Shown here: piece after piece, positions 58,019 to 64,000 of the stretch
Position numbering within the stretch: the stretch's first letter is position 1
Layout of the letters: every line of letters starts with the position of its first letter
DNA from: Byssochlamys sp. IMV 00236
Taxonomy: Eukaryota; Ascomycota; Eurotiomycetes; Eurotiales; Thermoascaceae
Assembly: GCA_001931875.2 (NCBI GenBank)
Contig: MSJH02000823.1
Location: forward strand, 505,482-569,481
Length of the DNA stretch: 64,000 nucleotides
Direction of reading: 5' to 3'
Program-made: the position numbers and the translations under genes
Notes under the pieces: model-generated
Told to the model about the DNA's origin: nothing
Databases searched by the model: none
The model's input: only the letters and a program-made list of their open reading frames with translations

Positions 58019-58790
58019 TTTAGCGGTCGCGGCAACAAAGAGTAGTCGAAGCGCTAATTAAGTCCTTTCGATATGATTAACAACCGCATCAGGGGCTATG
58101 ACTTGTTAGGTAGGTGGCATTCAGGGCGGTCCGACAAAGGAGAAGAGCATTGGCCCTTGCAACGGTGATCGCGTGCGAGGATGCTGGAATGCATGCCAAA
58201 AACAAGGATCTGATAAGAGACCGACGGTCACCGGTCAGGTCCACAGCGTAGCGCATGCGCATCCTGAAGATAACGTCTTGTTTCTGATAAAGCCTAGACT
58301 AGAACAAGATTGTTTAGACTACTTAACGGCTGTTTGGGTGGAAGGTGACAACAGACAATCAGTTGCCATAATCTATCCCGCGCGCCAAGGCTTCTGTACT
58401 GTAACTAAGTGCATTGTCAACGAATGTTCATCAATGACTCGATATTATTCAGACGAGAATCTTAACTACTTGCCTATTACTGGTACTATTTGTCTGCATT
58501 AGTACCGTGTCTAGTCTCTGTTAGCTTCACATCTTCTCATTGATGATTACCGATGGCTGATAATCCATAGGTGATACTGTCCAAGGCTGTGACTTGATCT
58601 CATATTTCTTTGTAATGTTGGGACCAGTTAACTAACTAACTTAAGTATCTGAATTTGCTGATGTAATTCTGTTTTCTCTTTGTTCAACTTTCAAAGCAGC
58701 TCCTTCGATGTGCTTGCTGCGTCGGCCTGGAATAAACCCTACATGGATCGCGATGTGATATTATCGTACAGAATTAACAAAGGGATTACC
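58019..58790. other. Intergenic region upstream of PNGase A
   Basis: Between two minus-strand genes. No gene, RNA or striking repeat was recognised. Confidence 0.5.
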
Positions 58791-60229
58791 CTAAGCAGCC
58801 AATTCCGGCCAATCGTTGAGTGCATCTGCTCCGACTTTCTCCTTGACCAACTTTTCGCTCAGCTGCCATAGTCTAAGGCCGAGTCCCGGGTCGCTGGCTT
58901 GCGAGCTCTCCTTGCCCAGTTGGCCCTTCAAGACGGTCAGCTCGAATTTCTCCTACGGGATTGATGACTTGTGCCACTGGAAAAATACTTACCGGATTAG
59001 TGAGGTATACGCCATTCCAACCTTTCTCCTCGATCTCAGGGCTGGTTGCGGCATACCTAGACGCGTAATAAGCACGTTTGGACAATCGCAAGAGTAAACA
59101 TCGAGTAAGTCATCAAGGGACAGCACTTACAACGTGGCATATGCACCCTGCTCAGGACTCCGTCCAATTGACAAATTCGCACTAGTTAACAGCTTCCCCA
59201 GAAGGCCTGGATATGCCTGCTTCCACTGCTGCTGCATCGCCGTGTTGACCTATTCACTCGGAACGAGCAATCAGCATCCCATCGAGGTAAGATGAGATGT
59301 ACATAGAAGGAATAATCACATACCGCTCCTGGATGCACAGAAATGACATAAACATTATCCTTATTCGGCTTGATAACCCTTTCATAAAGCCCATATTTGG
59401 CACCCAGAATCATTGCCAGTTTTGATCGAGCGTACAGTTCCACAGGACCCAACCTGGCATCGTTGATTTCATCAATTGACTCAAACTGCACAGTTGACGG
59501 CGCAGCACGATGCACCTCAGACGATTGAAGGATGATCCTGGGTGCTGTTGGCGGGTTCATCTTCCCCGTCTCTCGGAGAAGAGGATAGAGACGGTTGAGA
59601 GCGTAGAAATGGCCTAGCCAGTTGACGCCAAAGATGCTTTCAATGTGGTCGTGGTCGAGGCTGAATTTATTCGCGTTAATACCGGCTGATAGCACAAGCT
59701 GTAATTTAGTTTTCGTTAACACATCGAATTACAATAGAGGAAGAAACCCATCGGAAAGATGAGCTTCGCAGTAGGCGGGGACATACAATATCCAACCTCT
59801 TCTCCCTCTCTCGAATCCCGTCAAATACTTCCTTTGTCTCCTTCAGATTCCCCAGATCGCAATGGTACCACTCTACCAGGGCGTCGGGGCCGAAATCATT
59901 CTTGATCTCGTGGATCGCATCGGATCCGGTATCCCATTGACGATTGACAAGGATGACCTTCGCTTTTGCTTCCAAGAATCCACGGGCTGCTGCATATCTA
60001 TACGCGAAGAAAAAACAATCAGCTTTCTGATACGCGAAATTGCCTTCTGAACGAAACAAGATCAAGATAATACCCCGTATAGGTAAGGGAATACGACTCA
60101 TGCAGAAAGGCAGAACCGAGAAACGAACCCAATACCCTGAGCACCTCCCGTAATGACTGCGACTCTTCCTTCCAAGTCATGAAGCTCCTTCTTGGGACCG
60201 AATCCCAGCATACCCAAAATCGCTTGCAT
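58791..60229 (-). CDS. Short-chain dehydrogenase/reductase (retinol dehydrogenase/WWOX-like)
   Basis: Six exons: 60129-60229, 59787-59997, 59324-59698, 59131-59249, 58993-59056 and 58791-58952, 343 aa. The Rossmann motif TGGAQGIGYAAARGF spans the first intron; VLSAGIN corresponds to the NAG motif, Ser is in IILQSSEVHR, and the active site is YARSK. The C-terminus is SLWxLS-like (GLGLRLWQLSEKLVKEKVG). The family uses NAD(P)(H) to oxidise or reduce alcohols or ketones; the substrate cannot be told. All five introns keep phase, and the first uses donor GTTCGT, which is weak but required by the conserved glycine motif. The N-terminus (MQAILGMLGFGPKKELHDL) is not a signal peptide. Confidence 0.85.
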
Positions 60230-60908
60230 GATGCTTCCGACGATCTGTGATGACGTTGTGTGTGATTTGATAGGGAGATACTTAATATCGGAATAATCAG
60301 AGCGATAGATTTCAACACCACATTCAGCAGTATCCTCTATCTACTGAAAGAATTAGAGGGATATTAGACTAAATAATATACTACTTTTGCAAATAACATC
60401 TGAAGAACCCCCAAATTGACTGTCTAGGTTGTGGTTGCAGCCTTATGAGTTTTGCACATCAGAGTGACGAAAGAGTGGGAGATCAGACGGATAGCACTTC
60501 CGCACATCACAAAGTACCATTAACTGCTGGGTTGGGAGGCCAAGATTATGTTTCTGATAGAAATTGGTCAGTACTATTGGTTGTCAAGTGAATAAACCGC
60601 ATGCGTTGGTACAAAGGCTATGATTATAGGCAAATAAGAGCTATGGTATAATTGAGAACCGCGGGAGTCACCCCACACCCAACCATATAATACTTCAACA
60701 AGGCCTTGCTATTATTTTAGGTTTCATCTTTCCGAATATTTTTCTAGAAAGAGAGGAGGAGCTTATGCCAATGGCAATATCGTACAGACAAAGGAAATAG
60801 GCCAAAAGATTGAACATGAGGGCATTGCATCCCTCTCTACATTATATCGTCCAAGACAGCACAAATATCTTTTCATCATACTCAAACATTTGGAAACTTC
60901 CTTCTTGT
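60230..60908. other. Intergenic region between the dehydrogenase and FMP32-like gene
   Basis: AT-rich sequence holding the dehydrogenase promoter and the 3' UTR of the FMP32-like gene. No gene seen. Confidence 0.5.
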
Positions 60909-61991
60909 TTACATAAACAGACGCCAAGCACCAATAATCAGTGCAGCGGTACCAGTGCAAACACCCCTATCGAACCAAGTCAGCAATTGCACGCGATAGA
61001 TAAACTAGAGGGACCACATACATCAGCCACTGTAGTGTTGAGAACTTGACTGCTTCAACACGTTCTCTCAAACCAGCAACCTCTTGCTCGATTCTGGTCT
61101 CTGTCTCCTTGATGCGCATCTCCTGTCCATTGGCTTCCTCGCGGATGCGGCCTTTTTCCAGATTCAGGTCCAACCGGACAGACGCCTGCGTCCGTCCGAT
61201 CTCATCGCGCAGGCGAGAGTTTAGCTTAGCAAGGTCGGCCGAGATGCGCTCGTGGGAGGAGCGAGTCAGCTGTGCCTCAGTCGAGTCGGCATTTAGGAGT
61301 TCAGAACGGAGCTTTGCGAAGTCCACCTTTTGCGTATAGATGGAGCGCTCGGAATCTGTCGAATGATCATTAGCCCAGATCACCCCCAAGCTGCTTGACA
61401 GTACGGCCCGATTTAAGGCGGCAGAGCGTAAACTCCAGCACTGCTCAGACGGGACAGAGCCCACAAACCTTCTCTCAAAACCATTGTCCTCGTAAGATTC
61501 TGGATAGACTCCTCGATTACATCGTTGAGCACCCTCATCATCGCGACTGCCTGCTCCTCGCTGAAGCCTTCCTTCTTCAACCTCTGTACGAACTTCAGGG
61601 TGTCGAAATGGTGATCTCTCTGCTGGACAGCCGTGGCACGGAAGGCTCTACGCGCTGGTTTGAAGGTAGCAACATAGACACCATTGTATTTGATCGGATT
61701 GCCAACTGATTCGGCAGACGAAGTAGAAGAGGTGTTCGCGATAGAAGGACGGCGGGAGACGGTATGTGCAGTGCTGTATGTGCGGGAAGAGATCAAGGAA
61801 GTACTGGATGGCGCCGAGATCCACGGATTCTGCAGTTTCTGGGCAGATAGATTCGAGCTAAATGTGTTCTGTCTTCTCGCTGGGATAGCAGCAACCTCAG
61901 GAGGAGCGACGGTGGTGCGGGGAGAAGTGTTCCATGTCAGACGAGGGAGGAGGAAGCGTGGCACCTCCACCACTTGTTTCTGAGGCGCCAT
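60909..61991 (-). CDS. FMP32: Mitochondrial coiled-coil protein, FMP32/MCUR1 (DUF1640) family
   Basis: Exons 61469-61991, 61022-61355 and 60909-60966, 304 aa. The N-terminal 100 residues are Ser/Arg-rich and acidic-poor (mitochondrial presequence). The family core starts at HFDTLKFVQRLKKEGFSEEQ, followed by AVAMMRVLNDVIEESIQ and a long coiled coil (LNSRLRDEIGRTQASVRLDL and so on). One C-terminal membrane segment closes it (GTAALIIGAWRLFM). Fungal Fmp32 is linked to cytochrome c oxidase assembly; animal MCUR1/CCDC90 proteins are linked to the calcium uniporter and to oxidase assembly. The last exon is only 58 nt. The first intron has the weaker donor GTTTGT. The ATG at 61991 is preferred; an in-frame ATG at 62033 adds 14 residues. 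Confidence 0.87.
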
Positions 61992-62405
61992 TATAAACGA
62001 AAGAATGTATGATTTAGCAATGAGTGTTTTCAAGGAACTTCGATAACATTGTCAAACTGTCGGGGACGTCGTCGGTTCACCGTAAGCTAGAGACCGCAGG
62101 AATGACGCTCCGCAGCCCTGCGGGCTGATGGGCTGACTCAGCCCCATTCGGTCGGAGCTCGGAGATCTCGATCTGGGTTTCTCCGCCTTCAGACGAAAGC
62201 GGTAATTACGATATAGCTGCGATCTGTAGACGATACTTACAAGTATGAGAGATGCGCACACAATCTGATAATCTTTAATTATAAAATGTTTACTTCCACG
62301 GAAACGAGTCCTACTGCTCTTCTGTCTATATTGTCGACGTAAATGGGCGAATATGCTAGACAACACTTAACTAATGCAAAAATGCGTATGCGTCTCAGGG
62401 ATCAA
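61992..62405. other. FMP32-like promoter / PMM intergenic region
   Basis: It includes a GC-rich patch with adjacent short palindromes (CAGCCCTGCGGGCTG at about 62112 and GGGCTGACTCAGCCC at about 62129). A 104-codon minus-strand frame (62052-62366) has no recognisable family. Confidence 0.5.
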
Positions 62406-63488
62406 TTATAGCCGGAATAATTCTTTCAAGATCTTCATGGTGTCCTCTGGACCAGTGACAGAGTGACCGGAAATCCTGCTATCCGAGAAGATCTCATAGT
62501 CGTTTCCTCCAGGAAAACACTTATCACCGAAGAAATGGATAGTTTCATACTTGACGCCGGAGATGTTCTTTTCAGCTTCGACGTGTTGCAAGCAGTAGGT
62601 CTTATCCCAACCAGTGGGGAAAACGTCAAATGAGATCTGTCCACCGACAGAGTACCTGTTTCATAGTTACTGTTAGGATAATTGTCAAAGTCAGCTGCAA
62701 ATCCCTTACGTGAGACCATAGTCAGGGAACTCTTTCTTCAGAGCTTCCACGAGATCCCTTCTGATATTATGAACCTGGTCATAACTGTTGCGCGTCAATG
62801 CGTCAGCATACACAGCCCCCATAATTGAAAAAACACGGGCAACATACGCCTCGAACTCATTCCTCTCCTCCACACTTGCATTTCTTCCAACGGGGCTAAC
62901 GTTAATCATTCCATTACGGAATTCGATAAAGGTACCACGCTTCTTGGGCAGCTTGGTGTCCGCAATGTACTTCAGACAGAAATTGACAAGGTTCTGATAC
63001 TTCTCCTCACCCAACCACTGAATGAAACTGTTGCTAGCGAGAGGCTTTCCTAGGCGGTAGGCAGTCAAGCCGTTCTCGGCAAAGGAGAAGTCAAAGAGGG
63101 AGGTGACATTGATGGACGCGGTGCCGAGCTGTTCCTGTTGCTTGGCCAAGTCCGAACCGCCAACCTGAATTATGCGTCAAAAGAAAGTGAATAGCGATCT
63201 GGGAGAGAAACAGACGTAGCCAATTGCACACTTGTGACGGAGTCGAGAGAGAAGTTCAAGCATGTCCGGTGACACGGTCTGTAGGAAATGATGCATTAGC
63301 ACGTGAGTGCGATATTACTTTTTGAAGGAGGGCACTATAACTAATGCGTTCAGAGTTTCAGAATCATCTGTAGAATAACATACCCTGCGCGCAGGCGTCA
63401 AGGTGCCGTCGACATCGAACAGACAGATAGTGCCCTTGACAGGGCGGTTCTCGAGGGAGGGATAGACACTTGCGGCCTCGGTTGCCAT
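62406..63488 (-). CDS. SEC53: Phosphomannomutase
   Basis: Five exons: 63384-63488, 63216-63278, 62848-63164, 62710-62784 and 62406-62655, 269 aa, the normal eukaryotic PMM length. The HAD-type nucleophile motif is [14 protein letters not shown] with the first Asp phosphorylated. Then come [70 protein letters not shown] and [18 protein letters not shown]. It converts mannose-6-phosphate to mannose-1-phosphate, feeding GDP-mannose for N- and O-glycosylation, GPI anchors and wall mannan, in the cytosol. The intron at 62785-62847 is 63 bp, in frame and stop-free; it is recognised because the family reads straight from EEERNEFE-like sequence into YDQVHNIR. Confidence 0.94.
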
Positions 63489-64000
63489 TGCGACGTTGTT
63501 AAGCCGGTGGCCTAGATCTAAATAATGAAAACTACGAGAATTGAAAAGAGTGAAAACAAAAGCAGGATCACCAGTAAAATAAAGCCAGACACCCAAAGGA
63601 AATTCTATTAATATTGAGGAATGGAATTGAAGCCTGTAGGATGGACTGTTTTGGGCGGGGTCCTCTTTGCTAGCGGTCCGGGGGGAGCGGGTCCCATTTA
63701 CGTTTTTAGTCCAGAGTCCAGGCCTTCGTCCGTTTCCTGTCGTTATCGATAACTTAAAACCCCAGCTAGCCACCCAGCCATTAACAAATTTCCCAGAGAT
63801 AATGCTTTATATTACTGCAACTTAAAGTACTTATTGTGGTAAATAGATCTAGTCGAGGCTGTGTTTCTATTCGCTAGAGAACAAACACTGCGATAATACT
63901 TATAATATTGATATGGCGGAGAGTAAAAAATACGGCACTTCATCACTATCCGGGCAAAATCACTGTCAAAAAGGAAAGCTCACATTCCCGAGCACTACTC
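63489..64000. other. PMM promoter region to window edge
   Basis: The 5' flank of the PMM gene. The part from 63790 is AT-rich. No gene seen before the edge. Confidence 0.5.

Noticed and set aside
62052..62366. 104-codon minus-strand frame between FMP32-like and PMM genes
   Set aside because: Not conserved to my knowledge; the region behaves as promoter with short palindromes.

Overview
The window is nuclear DNA of a filamentous ascomycete, most likely a member of the Eurotiales (Aspergillus/Penicillium type). The evidence is short introns of about 50-115 bp with GTRNGT donors and CTRAC branch sites, closely spaced genes on both strands, fungal-only families (Zn2Cys6 regulator, HSP30-type small heat-shock protein, MDM31, FMP32) and a degenerate Ty3/gypsy-type gag. 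Gene models were built by reading across introns by eye. Every multi-exon model below closes in frame, but none has been tested against transcripts.

Layout. 0-16 kb is dense housekeeping sequence: phosphopantetheine adenylyltransferase (cut by the left edge), a DCAF7/WDR68-type WD40 protein, ribosomal protein eL43, the mitochondrial protein MDM31, the ribosome-assembly KH protein PNO1, proteasome subunits beta-6 (PRE7) and beta-7 (PRE4) on either side of a SAP30BP-like gene, a fumarylacetoacetate-hydrolase-family enzyme and the tiny succinate dehydrogenase assembly factor SDH6. An HSP30-type small heat-shock gene follows at 16.3 kb with visible heat-shock elements. 17-20 kb is an AT-rich repeat island with a broken gag and a mixed direct/inverted repeat arrangement. 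20-27 kb holds a large serine/arginine-rich protein of unknown function and a 2.9-kb gene-free stretch with simple repeats. 27-32 kb holds ATG10, a U1A/U2B''-type RNA-binding protein, ARPC1, a class 3 lipase and tRNA-Ser(AGA).

From 32 to 63.5 kb every recognised gene is on the minus strand: a WW + PhoD-like phosphatase protein, a Zn2Cys6 regulator whose zinc cluster is split over five exons (two of only 10 nt), the proteasome adaptor ECM29, an IRC20/SHPRH-type SNF2-RING protein, a PNGase A-type amidase, a short-chain dehydrogenase, an FMP32/MCUR1-like mitochondrial protein and phosphomannomutase.

Functional themes are proteasome structure and quality control (PRE7, PRE4, ECM29, small HSP), mitochondrial assembly (MDM31, SDH6, FMP32), RNA and ribosome biogenesis (PNO1, eL43, U2B''-type, SAP30BP-like) and glycoprotein metabolism (PMM, PNGase A). 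I see no biosynthetic gene cluster, CRISPR array or defence island, and nothing I would call a new biological system. The most unusual observations are the micro-exon zinc cluster with a likely GC-AG intron, the two-start small HSP, the repeat-bearing SR-rich protein and the rearranged retroelement.
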